Source: Congeria kusceri
Taxonomy: Eukaryota; Mollusca; Bivalvia; Myida; Dreissenidae
DNA: 64,000 nt
Direction: 5' to 3'
Assembly (NCBI GenBank): GCA_027627225.1
Contig: CM051029.1
Location: 19,791,156 to 19,855,155 of the forward strand
This document shows, in pieces, positions 33,327 through 47,400 of the stretch. The translations under genes were made by a program, and so were the position numbers. Position 1 is the first letter of the stretch. The number at the start of each line of letters is the position of its first letter. The notes below the pieces were generated by a model that saw only the letters and a list, made by a program, of their open reading frames with translations, searched no databases and had not been told where the DNA came from.

Positions 33327-36300
33327 CTGCAGAAAAATACAGTGTAAGTTGGTTATTCCATCACCATAATTGCTTCCATAGACTCATCGGAATAAACGGT
33401 TTAGCAGTGAATCAGACGGCATAAGAAGCTGTCTTGTTAGGCGGCATCGCAAAATAAATGTCAGTGTCACGATTGTTTTTTGGACAAATAATCGTGTTAC
33501 TGATTTTGTGCACTTATAAAAGTCCATACAATTCAGTTATATTTAGTGACAATGTTTTGCTAGAATGTAAGCGAACGGTGAATAATTCAATTTGAAATTC
33601 AATTACCGTCACATTAAATTACAACAACCAGATAATAATGTATTTACTAAAACTCTAGTTAATGAGTTTTTAATTAACACAAACTAAGTACATGTAAAGT
33701 GCATGTTCTTCCTTGACCTATTTGGTACAAAATGTAAGGGGTCTATTGTAATCGGATAAGTAAACATGGTAGAGCGCTATCAAATTAAAAATAATGACTA
33801 ATATATCATATTACGAAGACAACATTTGTCACGCACAACCGTCGGATAGATGTTATTTAAGACAAAGCAAAAACGTGTAATTGATCTTTTTCTTGCGACC
33901 TAGATGTGCACATTTAATATGACATATACTGTTTGCTTGCTGGCGTTTCATAGTAATACCTACATGCATAAATAGACTAGATAGGGCTACCTGAAATTGG
34001 GTAAGGCACTGAACAACTTTAACATTTACACTGAATATATCACGCTACACTAAATTAACGAACACGCTTGCATGCATATCCGTTTTCATTTTACAAAATG
34101 ATCATTTATTTGTGCAAAACAATATATGCCATTGTCAAACGTCAATTGAAATCAAAACTCGGTGGGAATTATTTCATATTATATTTACACCGGTTTCTTA
34201 GTGTTTTGAACAACACGTGTTATCTTCCAAAACAACAATTCCTAGTTCGTGATGAAATGTTCAACATGTTGATACATGTTATTTCTGTCATCGTCATTAA
34301 TCATAAAACACATGACAAATGCGTAATTAATGTTTCTTCACGAGTTGCTGTACTGACTACTTTCAAGCATCAGTAGACCAATCTTGAAGTTGGGTTCGTT
34401 CACATTTATTTCTGTAGTTGTCTGAGTTTTGGCAGCTCTTTCACATCTGTGGCAAGACAGCGAACTAATATATCAAAGATTTTTTTTTTCAAAAGAAATG
34501 GAACATCCTTAATGCGTAAGCAATGATATAAGTTAAGATTATATGTAAACAATCAAACATAAATTAGGTAAAATACAAGTATTGTTCAGTAAGTTAAGTT
34601 TTCCAAACAGTAGTTTGTAGTACCATGCGCGTGTGCATATAGTACCAATACACAATTATATTCATTCAATTTTTTGACATTTCAGTTTATTTTAGTAGTA
34701 TTCAATTTAAAACAGTTTTTGTGCCACTCGCATAAAATTTGCCAGATACAGTTTTCACAAGTGCTATAATTTATGCAGTACCTACCTATATATTTATACA
34801 CATGTGTGAATCAATACAGAATCTCATTCAGTCATTCCATTTAACCTGATTTATTTTTTTGGTTTGATCCAGATTTTTTTAAGTGTAACGCTGATTTATT
34901 TAAACAACATACGACACATATCAGTCGGTATAGTGTATGCAATTTATATCAAAACTGTAAACTGATATATGCATGTGTTAACATTTCGTAAATAAGTTTT
35001 AAATGAAAGTGAATTTTGCAAATATATCTTAACCAAATTGTTTAATTATTACGTTTATTTCATAAATATATTTGGACAGTATTTCTTCTGCAGACATTAT
35101 GTTGTTGGATTTTTCTAGGACAGGAAGTATCTCAATAAATTACGGGAGACATCCTAAAAAGTAATGCAGTAATAATGCAGTAAATTTGGTTCCGATTGCA
35201 CAACTATTGGCACTTGACATTTACGCACTTTCATAGTCGGGATATCCAAAAGGGCAACGCACCAGTGTAATATCCCGTTGATGTCTTGAGATACTGAAAA
35301 AAAAAACACTGTCAAGTGCTTTTTTTCCATTAAAAAAAATCGGCCTTTCAGCTATGAAAGAGCGAAAACGTCACATAGAATGAGATATAGAAAATAATAA
35401 GTCAATGACGTGGATGGAGAATATATGGAAAGGCGAAAACAAATAATTGTTGAGCTGAAGGCAAATGTAGCTCTTGTTGTTTTGAAAATATTAATCACAA
35501 CACGTTAGGAAATCGGCAATATTCTAGTCTACATATTTATGTATATTCCTAATATGGTTGTTGTAAAAGTATCCAACACAATGCAGCTTTAGTACGTCCA
35601 TTAAGTCTTACACGTTTATCGTGTCGGTCTATTTTACCAATGTGCATCTTAACGAGTTTTCGCACAATATCAAGAACCAACTATATGGCAAATATGAGTT
35701 GTCTACATGTACAATAGACGCGTGGAGTATTGTATTGTTACTTCTTAAGTTCTTAACATAATTGACACACGAACACTGGAAATATGACTGAACTACTTGT
35801 CTCATCATGATTAGGCTTCTTATAAAATTACTTATCTAATCTATCTTTTCAGATATGATATGGTTAAATTTCTATGTAAAAAACAAAGTCGTCTGAATCA
35901 GTCATCTCTCCGCGCTAACAATATAAGTGCACAAGGACGCAATTTGTATACAGTAGTGCAAGAGGGCTTGTTATTATTAGATTATATTGTTTACCGTTTG
36001 TTTTGATTTTCTCCAAATCCCCCAAATCTCCAATGTGTTCCGAGTAACAACATTTTGCTTTGTTATTTTACGACTGAATATAATAGACAACTACGCTACA
36101 GCAAGGAATTGTGATCAAATCGTGTTAACCATATGTGCACACGCGCATGATCAGCCAAACATCTCGTGGTTTTCATCAGCAGTGCATCAAAAAGTAAAGA
36201 AAACAGTTTGCTGCAGACATACGTTTCATTGTGTGCATAACATTTCTGAACACATCTAATGTAATGCACATTTAATATGACACTTAACGTGACGCCGTGG

Positions 36301-36390
36301 TAACGTGCGCTGGTTTTGATGTATGTGTTAAAGTCGAATATTAAAATATGATAAAATGCTGCATAATTTCAAGTGGTTTATTTCCTGTAT
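33327..36390. other. no gene seen
   Basis: AT-rich DNA with frames up to 102 codons (34068-34376), none with recognisable domains or splice context. On the minus strand near 34405-34465 a 20-codon polar frame (VKELPKLRQLQK) was judged too short to call. Confidence 0.35.
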
Positions 36391-36394
36391 AATT

Positions 36395-36545
36395 TTAAGC
36401 GGTGTCGTTCTTTTATGGTTGTTTTGATCATTTTTAAAGTCGTTTTGCTTATGTATTGTGTTGTCGTTCATTTATAGTGATACCGTTCATTTTTAGTCGC
36501 GTTGTTAATTTTATAATTGTGCCGTTCATGTATAGTGATGCCGGC
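36395..36545. repeat. degenerate CGTTCATTTATAGTGAT-type tandem repeat
   Basis: Imperfect copies: TCGTTCTTTTATGGTTG, TCGTTCATTTATAGTGATAC, CGTTCATTTTTAGTCG, CCGTTCATGTATAGTGATGC. Spacing is irregular. Old minisatellite. Confidence 0.55.
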
Positions 36546-39500
36546 ATTCGTGGTTCTCTACATGCCAATTGAATGTGTGGCGTAATGTCAAGACCAGATT
36601 GCATGTTCAGAATTTCTCAATAAATATGACAAACTGATACAGAAAAGTTTTCTTAACCAACTAATTGATTGTTTCATCATAACTAGGTTATGGAACTATA
36701 TTAGGGCTCTATCGGTTTAGACATAATAGATTTCCTTCTGAGTCAGTTCATTTTCCGCATAAAGCAACGAAGTACACATGTTCACATGTTTGATATAGTT
36801 AAGCAAGCGCTTTTGTTTTAACACAGTTGTATTGTATTCAATTTATCACTTATGAATATTTATTTCCCCGACTGTCCCCATGTTTTCCGTGAAACGGAGG
36901 TTTTGTTTGTTATCATAAGAATTACTAAAAATCAGGATATTCAGTAGTGTTTATCAACCTCGCTGGTAACAGTTATTGCTATTTGCGTCGAAAACTCAGT
37001 ATTACCCAAGTCGTTTTCACATTTCCATTCAGGGATCAAATATGGTACATGTTTTGGCAGCACTTGGGCACTTTACAGGCCATTGTGGTATAAACCGACG
37101 CATCAAGATTTAAAGAATATCAGTCATAAACTCTGATTATTTTAGCAACACAAACTTTAATGCACTAATGAGTATTTCATTTGGCATTATTATTCAGATG
37201 ATAGTAAAATGTTATGATAACTAGGTACATAACTGACATAAATAAAATATAAGATAAGATAAAAGGTTTAGAAAATGTAATCAATGTTTAATATATAAAA
37301 GTGTTTAGTCAAATTTGTTGCAAACTTCTAACGCTTTATTTATATATTAGCAACTGTGAAAACCATCTTTCAAATAAATCGTTATCACTCATTTCTTTAT
37401 AAATTGTATGGTTTCCACATTGTCGCACATTGCGCTTCACGTTACCCGCTCATAAGACATCGTCACTCATGATTGTTTAATATTGGACTGATCTGAACCA
37501 ATATTTTCCTCAGATGTAACATTTAAAACCTCTAAACTCTATTTTGCTAAGTTTGGAATATTTCTTTGAAATCTGCCCCTTTGTATCGCGTGAAGAAAAT
37601 AGTTTTTTTGACATTTATCTCTGAGTAATTGCGTTTTGTTTCGATTGAAACACATTTGGTCTGGCAATGAAGTTAAAGTTATACAACACGAAACAGATGA
37701 AAGTTGAAGTATCTGCTTTCAAAAAACTTAGTTAAAATATCCCTCAAGCAATATTTAATAATTAACTAACTTCAAAACGCTTAAAAACAACTGCAAACCC
37801 CACTTTTAGATATAAGTGTTGTCATTACTTGTTCTTCAAAGTGTTCTTAAATATTTTATGTATTTTAATACTTACCATTGTGAAAGAAAACCAATCCAAA
37901 GTATGTTTAATATGTTTAATATTTTATAAAAAAGGCATGTGGGGAGTAATGGATCGAACACAATACAAAATGCGAAGAACAACAAAGTGCACGTATATAA
38001 AGAAGCCGGTAAACAGTATAATGCATGCACATATATACATTTAAATAAAATGTCTTACATATTTTACAGTGCATGTGTATCTAGCTATATTTGAGCATGT
38101 GTTGTTACATGATGTATAAACTATCGATTCAAATGAAGCGACGAACTCAGTTTTAACAAGCTGAATTTTAAACTCTGCATTACTAATTTTTGCTTAATGT
38201 TTACAAATGCTAAACACCTATGGGGAAAAATATATTTTGTAATGAAACGAAGGAACAAAATGTTCAACGTAAAGTTCAAATCAGAGAACAGGTTTACAAA
38301 TTAAACAGTAAACCATTGTATTATTCGTTAACCAGACCTATTAGATGTCTTACAAGTCTGACGTTATCTTAATGTACTTTATGCAAATGGTTTTAACATT
38401 TATATGGCGTACACCCATCGATCCAATTTGCCAATGTACAATTTTCGAAAAATCTCACAACGAAAGTTACGTGTCTAAATAAACTAGAAGATGCCGTTTT
38501 TTAGCATGGCTTTAAACTACAGTGGAATACAGATCAATAATATGTGTTTGGTATTTAGAATTTCTCTTACGTGATTAGTGTTTGGATCGTTTTTTTCTGA
38601 AATACTTGCCGAACCATAAATCTCATCTACAATCGTCATTACCATTAGTTATCCGATAGTTTTTATTTTTATTTTTTCATCATTAAACTGTGCCTGTTTT
38701 GTCATACACGTATGTAATTTCATTTAATTGAACTGTATTGTTTCAAAGTCATTGACCGATATTTCGCGAAGTGCAATTTTCCGAAAAGGCATTACGCGTA
38801 CACTGTAGTCATCAACAGTAAAAATGCGATATTAGTATACTGATATAATGACACAGATTATTCTATTAAAACAAGAGCTATCCTAGTTAAACGTACTGAA
38901 GATTTAATCCATGATCTGATTTGCTTCTGCTGCTGCTACTATTTGCTGCAATCTGCGTCTAAAAGCATAATTAATTTCACATTTGATAACACTACATAAT
39001 TTCCTGATTGCGTTCGCGATTGCATTTGCCAAATAATAAGTGGTTATTTTAAATGGAAGTGTATTGTTTACTTAATAATACAGTCAATGTCTTGTTAATT
39101 TTTACGTAGTGGGGATGTTCGGCATTACCTGCTGCAACATGCCAAGTGTATTATATATAGGATCCTATACGAGTTCAGGAATTTCGTTAGAAGTTATCGC
39201 AACGATAACGAGTGTCAGATCTTGTTTATCACATGCTTTTTAGAGAGAAAAAAAACATACAAGTTTATATTACCATAAAACCCATAAAACAAGGTATAGC
39301 ATGTGATAAAAGATGTTTAATACAGCAACAGCTACATGTACAGCTTGTGTGTACAACTTTATCAACCATATGACTTACTGAAACTATGTCTTATAGACCA
39401 ATCGGAGAAATAATTGTTCATTAATATTACGTTTAACTAGTTTGTTAAATACTTTGCTGTGAGCCCAGCCTCAATTCATTAATAATACAATAATCAAAAC

Positions 39501-39590
39501 AAGAGATGTATTCGTGTTCAACAAAACCACCCCCAAGACTCTTTTGAAATTTTAATCCGCAATTACTTATTCAAAGCTCGTGTTTTTTAA
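36546..39590. other. no gene seen
   Basis: AT-rich DNA without a recognised exon, repeat boundary or RNA gene. Confidence 0.35.
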
Positions 39591-39737
39591 AAGTTGAATC
39601 AGGTTTGGAGTTCCAACGCAGGTTACGAGCTATTGGTAACGTCATTTAACAGGTTGACATGTCCAGTTTGGTTGAAACCGGCAGAGACCACCGTGTCTAA
39701 CCGTAAAGTAGTGCTTAATTTGGAACAAGTTCAGTGA
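39591..39737 (+). other. 48-codon protein-like frame followed by AATAAA
   Basis: The frame from 39591 to TGA (39735-39737) contains QVWSSNAGYELL and CPVWLKPAETTVSNRKVV. AATAAA follows at 39747 and 39764, unusually close. It has no ATG and could be the end of an exon beginning after TTGAATCAG or the tail of a transposed element. Not recognised. Confidence 0.2.
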
Positions 39738-41043
39738 TCAAAGTGTAATAAAGGATATATTTCAATAAAGAATACATTTTTGAAAGTACTTGAACTCACA
39801 ATCATAGAACTATACATGTAATGTAAGCGTTCTATTACCTTAGAACAATTTGGTTGCCTATTAGCCCCAACACGTCCATGTTTCCGATTCGTAAGCGTTT
39901 TCTGTTTGAAAGCAATTAATTGATAACGGCGTGCAGATCAGGACTTCCGTTTCAGCTTACGCTGAGATTGCATGCATACATTGTATTGACTGTTGTTTAA
40001 ATGGTTTGCGTTACGAAAAAAGTGTGAATGTTGACGATTATTTTCCGGATATTGCTTTCTCTTTGAACATACAATATCGTGAAGAGATTTTTGAGTTCTA
40101 ATAAAAATCATGAGTATTTGGAATTCAATACAAATCAAAACCAAACTACAACCACAAATCAAATGTACCTGTTTCTGTACAAATTTGTTTATTTAATTAT
40201 TTAATTCTGTATCACACATTCAGGTTCGTTGCTTTGCTTTTTAATGAAGACGCAAAAATGCGTCATTGAAAAAGTGACCAGCGCGTTTAATGTCAGTTTT
40301 CAAATAAGAACGGTACAAACCGCACTACATTTCTACCGGCTTGTTAAACAAATTTTGACATATGGACATCGGCTTTATCGAATAGATGTACTCTCATTTA
40401 CTGAGACAGTTGAACGTAACAATGGACAAACATAATGCAAATAAAGAACCATAGATCCGCCTTATTGTTTACATATACAATCATCGAAACGCACGTGATA
40501 TGACGAACTAACCTGAGGTTACCATGGATATGTTTTTATATTTGTAAACTAAACAGTGCATTGGATGTTGTATACCCAGTTTGTTTGCCGATGTAATTAC
40601 TGTTTTCATGATATAATAACTTTTACAACCACAAATGTTTACCAGTTAATATATTCTATTACATTATGCATACTATGTTTTCATGAACTTTTTTGCATAA
40701 GAACAATGGGTTTATTGCTGTGCATTAACATATAAACAAAGCAAAACTGTAGTGGCGACAGCAGGGGAGAACTGTTATTAGCAAAGCGAGGTTATTTTTT
40801 ATGGAAAGTGACCGATTGCCAAAAAACAGCACAGCACAAACAGAACAGCCCATTATACAAAAGATGTGTATTCGTCGGAACAAAATATGGGACACACAAA
40901 ACGGGCTATATAGTCCACGAAGTCTCAATATTATCTGAACCAAAAAGCACATTAGAGACGTGTAGAGACGTGTTCACTTCTAAAACATTCGGTTTCGAAC
41001 ATGTTGTAATGAAGTCGTTAAAAGCTCTGGCCATTTAAACAAA
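39738..41043. other. no gene seen
   Basis: AT-rich DNA. Overlapping frames on both strands near 40725-41038 have no motif. Confidence 0.35.
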
Positions 41044-41400
41044 ATGAAATACTATCTGCACTTGTTTACGGCATTTGCTATTACCATAATTGCGATTGCA
41101 CCAGGCCTAATCGCGATAAAAGCGCCATTGGCGCCCGATAGATTTCGGATTTGGATGCCGAGGTACAGATTTGTTGCTTCCAGAAATTTATGGGAACATG
41201 TGTTTGCTCTCTATCAACTGGTACGGTTCTTTTTGCTGTATTTATACATGTACATTGTGATCTTGCGTCGCCAGTGTAAAATAGACCGAAGTATATTATG
41301 CGACTTATTTGTTGCTCTTAACACTGTATTACCATGTCGTGGATTGCCCCCCACCCAAAAAAAATATAAAAAAAAACCAACAAAAATAACAACACATTAG
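41044..41400 (+). CDS. small ORF with signal-like N-terminus, orphan
   Basis: 118 codons from ATG in a fair start context (ACAAAATGA) to TAG. Residues 1-27 (MKYYLHLF then a run of A, I, T, G) look like a signal peptide or membrane anchor. A second hydrophobic patch (FFLLYLYMYIVIL) lies at about residues 62-74. The C-terminus is a lysine-rich low-complexity run derived from an A-rich tract, which argues against a real protein end. No homology is recognised and there is no intron evidence. It may be chance. Confidence 0.2.
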   Translation: MKYYLHLFTAFAITIIAIAPGLIAIKAPLAPDRFRIWMPRYRFVASRNLWEHVFALYQLVRFFLLYLYMYIVILRRQCKIDRSILCDLFVALNTVLPCRGLPPTQKKYKKKPTKITTH

Positions 41401-42574
41401 TCACCATTTTTTCGATTGTGAAGCAGCGTTATTTCACCTATTATTTTTAATTGTTTTGGTGATGAACCATATTCTTTTTAGAACAAGTGCAGAAACATAA
41501 GACGCTTATAGTAGTAGAATTTGCAAATTGCTGTGAAAGTGAGTATTGTAACAAATGCATTAGATATAACTTATTACAATAGTTCGTTTTCGTCTTAAAC
41601 ATGTGCCGAGTATACATGTCAAGACCGGTTATATAGGTATATTTTCCGAAATTATGAGGGTTTTGTTTTACGTCCACACGCATCGAAGCAAGTTCCCAAC
41701 GGTACTTTCATATCCGCACTTTAAATGGAACATTTCGACGTCGCGTATATATAAATTATTCCCAACGGAAGGCACTGTTACGATCGGTTACTATGAAGCC
41801 TCTCGCTACCACATTATCTGTCCTATCGCATGTAACTTTGTTGCCTGGCAACCATAGACTTCCTGGTTAAACCCGAACATACGCAGCTATCAAAAATGAT
41901 ATTATGTTGTCTAATGTGCTAAGTAATATTTTTACGCAGATCATGTCTCTTGGTGATGCAGTGCAAAATTATATTGGTTTATAATAATAATCTAACACCT
42001 GTTATGACTTCTATTTTACATTATTACTTGCTTGTCTGAATATTAAAGACATTGAGAAATTGAATTGAGTACTTAGCAAAATAGCAATTGCTGTATGCGA
42101 ATCTGTATCTAAACCGAGGTCCAACCGACAACAACACGTATCAACTTCTTGGCTCAAAACAGTTTGTTATTATAACGTTCGAAGGTTCTGTAGTAAATAA
42201 TGATGAATGCCCCCTTACACCAAGTAAGAAATTTAATGTTGAAATGTTCGAAAAACACATTAACCCTATTTTGAGAGCCATTTGCGCGATATCATACTGA
42301 TTGTACAAAATAGAAGTACTCTTTGAGCTAAACGTGTGGCTTTTTTTTCATATGGTGTTATTAATTTGCTTTATTTGAATCACTAATTGCATGCTATAAA
42401 TAAGACGAACTGTCTCCGTTAGTTAGGTGTTGATTATTATTTGAACGCAAATAATTTATGGATTTGTATCAGAATTCCACAAAATGAAAAAACTTACGTC
42501 GACGGTAGAACCAATGTCTTCCAGTGAGACGTATGCGTGCCGTATTTCAATATCCCATTATATTGCATCTATAT
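41401..42574. other. no gene seen
   Basis: AT-rich DNA. Frames at 41603-41857 and 42088-42300 are not recognised. Confidence 0.35.
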
Positions 42575-44490
42575 AATCAACTTGAGACGAATATTTTGCA
42601 TCAGTGAATATAACATTGCACATTAAATGATGCATACTTGCCCATAAAATTATATTTAATGGTATTGCATATTATATTGCTCATTAAATGAAACGCTTAT
42701 GTCTATTACATGCATTCCTAAAATGGTATCTTCGAATTAGAGATTTCACAAGAAGTATACGATCAAATGTCAGAAAATAGCTATGGACAATATGAGTGGT
42801 GGTAACAAGAAATGTGTTTTCTATTTACAAAATACAATACAAGTTTTTGATAGAATTATTTGCAAAGTATTGCATACGTGTATATAAAAAAGACGCTTAA
42901 AATAGATACGGGCAGAAACACACGCTCAAGAACAGTGAGTACATAACGTTAATTTACCACACTTCGAACACAAGTTTACCTTTTATTTCATATCGTTGGT
43001 GTGCACGCGAATTATAAGGAGATTACACAAACAAATCGTACACAGCTCGCTTAAAAGGAGAGTTTATTTGATTGTTCTTTAACTCGTAAAAGTATACGTT
43101 ATAGATAATACTATTGAGCAGAAACAATAGTCTGGTCTTTTGATTTCGCAGAAACATGGAACACGCAATAACGTTCCATTACATGTAGTAAAGGCATTAG
43201 AACACATTGCAAGTCGATTTAATGTTTAAATGGTGCGATTTTGCCGTATCATCTAAACATTTAACAAGCAACAAATAATTAATAATACAAAATAAAAATA
43301 CAAATACAACAAAACAAACAGTATATGCATGAATGCCGATATTTTCTTAGTGTACAGAGCATCTAAATACACATGTGTGATGCGATATTAGTGCAATGGA
43401 CATTAACGCACCCGTGTATATAGGCCAAGCCGAATAAGTTATTTGCGTGGCGTAAAACAAGACACGTGTGTGCAATTAACGTTTTGGTACAGATGCATTT
43501 GTAAACAACTGTTATACAACACAAAACATCAATGAAATCGAGTTCTTATACACAATAAAGTCAATTGTATGTACTTGTTAGTAAATTATTTTCTGAAGGC
43601 GTTATGGGAAACAGGTCACTAACTTTTTTACTCATTGAAGTACGCAAATACTGCAGTTACAAATGATCACATATTAATGTACAATTTTATTATACCGATT
43701 TCTGTCTTTATTATTTCTTTTATTATTTATTGTAACTGCTTTTAATGTTTACGTACATTGTTATCCCTTTCCTGCAGCAATCTTCACACATTTGGACTGT
43801 CGCCTGATTTCATTTGACACACATAACTAATTTGCTATTATATCGCATCAGTGCACTTCAACATTATAAGCGATTTAATACTTGCAACACAGGAAAACAT
43901 ATTTGCATTATTTAAAGAAAGCAAATATATTCCCTTAGTAGCAAGTCATAAATCAATCCAAATAATTCGAATACGATTCTGTAAAACCTGCAAGAAATTG
44001 AACCAAATTAAGATGCTTAACGGGACATGTAGCTTGATTAAAATATGTATGTGCCGCTGTATTGGTATATAACATATGTATGTGCCGCTGTATTGTTATA
44101 TAACATAATACTGTTTCAGCGAACGTAGCTGACGACAATTATACATATTTAAACATTTAAATATTGGGTAATATAGGGATATAAATAACGCTTTGACGTG
44201 TTGCCCGCATGAAAGCTATATTACACAGTGTGTTCATAAGTTAATTAAAGTTACACATTACATTAAACATTATAATACTTTATATTTTACTGCGTTATGC
44301 AGCATCAATAAATGAAAGTCGACACCAAGCGAACCAAACTGCATTACAGTGACGGCTAATCAAAGTTACTTATTTGCAAAAACATGATCAACTTAAAACA
44401 ATCTATTTAAGAATAAATATATATCTTCCAATAAAGGTATTTTAATAATCTATGTAAGAAAATATCAATTATGTAAAGATGTATTATTAC
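42575..44490 (+). repeat. segmental tandem duplication, copy A
   Basis: First of three diverged direct copies. Ordered landmarks shared with B and C include GAGACGAATATTTTGCA, TATTATATTGCTCATTAAAT, ACGATCAAATGTCAGAAAA, TTCTATTTACAAAATACAAT, CGCAATAACGTTCCATT, CTGTCGCCTGATTTCATTTG, ACATATTTGCATTATTTAAA and GCGTTATGCAGCATCA. None of the shared blocks keeps an open frame across copies, so the unit is non-coding DNA or a dead gene. It contains the empty site for the element inserted in copy B (TAA at 43824-43826). Confidence 0.75.
44043..44104 (+). repeat. 31-bp tandem duplication private to copy A
   Basis: ATATGTATGTGCCGCTGTAT with its following 11 bases is repeated in tandem (44043-44073 and 44074-44104), differing at one base. 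Copy B has one diverged version near 47846, so the doubling arose after the segmental duplication. Confidence 0.8.
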
Positions 44491-47400
44491 AAAGTTCACA
44501 TACGACGACATCGTGTGTCGACTTCTTCGGTCAACGCAGTACTTATTCCGTTTGCGTTAGCATAATCTCCAACTTAAAGATAGACAAGGAAAATTATGGT
44601 CTGCATGGACTAAACGGAGATTTGTTCTTTCTTATAAGTGCATTGTATATGAGTTAACAAATACCACATTTACGCCAAATGGGACATTTACTAATATTAC
44701 TTAAATTGAAAAACATAGCTATAAAGGTATACGTCATTGCCTGTAAACCGTTTATCAGTGAAATCATAGCGTGCTGTATATCAATAAATTCAAGATATTG
44801 CCTTTGCGTCATCAATATGAGACTATTGTTTTGCAATAGCGCATATTATATTGCAAATTAAATTATACATAATTGCCCATTAAATATATTATATTCAATA
44901 GTAGTGCATATTATATTGCTCATTAAATGATTACATTTTTCTCCAAATAGTGTCTTTGTATCTTAGATTTCATGAATATATTACGATCAAATGTCAGAAA
45001 ACAACCATGAAAAAAGGATTGGTGGAACAAAAAATGCGTGTTCTATTTACAAAATACAATATTTGAGGGAATTATTTGAGATATATTACAGACATGTATA
45101 GAAAAAAAGACGCTTACACATAAATACGCGCAGAAACACACGTTCAAGAACTGTGAGAACGTAATGTTAATTTACAACACTTCGAACACAAGTTCACCAT
45201 TTATTTCATATCTTCGCTATGCATGCAAATTATAAGGACATTACATAAACAAATGTTATACAGTGTGTTTAAAATGACAGTTTATTTAATTGTTTTTGAA
45301 CACGGTTAAGTATGAGTTGTAGATAATAATATTGGAAAGAAACAATAGTCTGCTTTTTTGATTGCGACGAAACATGGAGCACGCAATAACGTTCCATTTC
45401 ATGTAGTAAAGGTATCAGAAGACATTACAAGTCGATGTCATGTTTAAATGATGAGATTTTCCCAAACAGCAAATCATTTAAATAGCATACATAAATAAAG
45501 AAATAAAGAAATAAAATAAAAATAAAACGCACAGTTCGTGCATGTATGTCTCTAACTTTATAGTGTAAAGCGCAACTAAATACAAATGTGTGATGCGATA
45601 TAAGTGCAATTGACTTTAACGCACCAGTGTATATTAGCCAATCACTATAGTACACGCCTACGACACGAACATGCAACTATAAGATTAAAATGAAAGTAAA
45701 AAATTACAGAAGGAAATGATTTAAATATTTATTAGAAACGTATATTTACAATTAATTATATTGAAATTCGGAATAACCGACTCCAGCTATTCCAGTCATT
45801 ACAGAAAAACATCGACTACAGAAAACAAGTGTAATATTACTTTCAGGTTTATTGTAAAGTACATGGGTATATTTCTGAAAACAAAACACATGCATGTAAT
45901 TGACGTTCCTGTTCAGATGCATTTGTAAACAACTGTTACACAACACAATACATCAATTACATCTTTCTGTTTCTTGTGGCGTTCTTTCATCATTTAATAG
46001 ACTGTAAAATGGTAAGAACTTATTACCGATATTCAGTATGCAAGTTGCCCATGTATGTAACAATCTAAGATGTTATATACTTTTGCAGTTCGTGAAGAAA
46101 ATTTGCATTTCCTTCAGCGCTCTTCACACACTTGTTCTGTCGCCTGATTTCATAGACACACATAAAGCCAGAGTCACACTGATTCGTAGGACTTTCGAGT
46201 CGCAGGACTTTCGAGATTTGTGACGTCTTTGCCCAAGTCGCGGGACTCCGCAAGACAAACACACAACATTAATACGTCCTGCGTTCGTCCTGCGCTGGTC
46301 TTGCGTCGATACAAGTTGTATTTAAAAATAACGCAGGTCAATTCAGTCGTAGATTGGCGCAGATAGACGTGCGTTAAGAACGTAGGACCACGCAGGTCGA
46401 GAAAAGCCAACTTACCTGGTCGTAGGTAGTTTTTTTGCTGCTTAAGTACGACAACGCACGACAACGTACTACAACCTGCGTCTACTTAAGTTGTCTTGTG
46501 TGCAGACGTACGAGTTTGCGCAGTACAATCTCCTAACAAATATTCATTTTCATTGGTTTTGTCGAACAATTTAGTTCAGCAACTTTTCCAGATTGCCAAA
46601 ATGAAGCAATAACCTGTGATGCGATGGCACATGATATCTGGATCTCGGCTTAACAATGCGGCTACCATTCAACATAAGAAGCCAAACAGAGAAGATCATG
46701 AAACAAGATGTTGCAATACCATGTCAACATCAATTGCTTTATGCAAAAATATTAAACCGGAGTTTAAAAGTAATATTGTATCTTCTTAAAAAGGCCAATT
46801 TCCACAATATGTCGACAGAGTTTACTGAGGACACTGCATTGAAAACTCTACATGTTCGTAAAACAAACATCCCCGAGGGAACCTTCACTGGTATGTTCTT
46901 TTATTACTGAATAATAGGTAAAACAATTTATCATTTTGATTGTAAAGTACGTACCCTTGGTGGTATGCCAAACACAGAAGCATTATTGTCTTTTAAGTTG
47001 AAAGGGTATACGGCTCAGCTAAATATTTAACTAGTATCCATATACGTTGGAAACTGAAGAGAGCAATATACAAACAAATGTCTGGTTTGTTTATTGAACT
47101 GTACGATTATCAGTTCATAGCGCGGAAGTGAAAGGTTTGATAAAATATTAAATTCCAAGCAAGGTGTTTTCAGATAGAGTACGAACATTGTTCGGCAACG
47201 AAGTATATAACGTTGGTATCATGCATAGTCGTAAGTCAGTCATACATGGTCTAAAACATTATTGAGTCGACGTACGACAACAAAGTGCATCGTACGTCGA
47301 CGAAGGCGCACTGTCTTGCACTGTCGTACAACCACGCATGGTCACGCAGGGCTACGTAGGACCTATGTCACGTCGACGTACGACTTCGTTGAAGTAAGAT

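Noticed and set aside
34400..34466. Minus-strand frame ending VKELPKLRQLQK-stop with AATAAA at the stop
   Set aside because: Only about 20 codons, a weak acceptor and an AT-rich context; too short to support.
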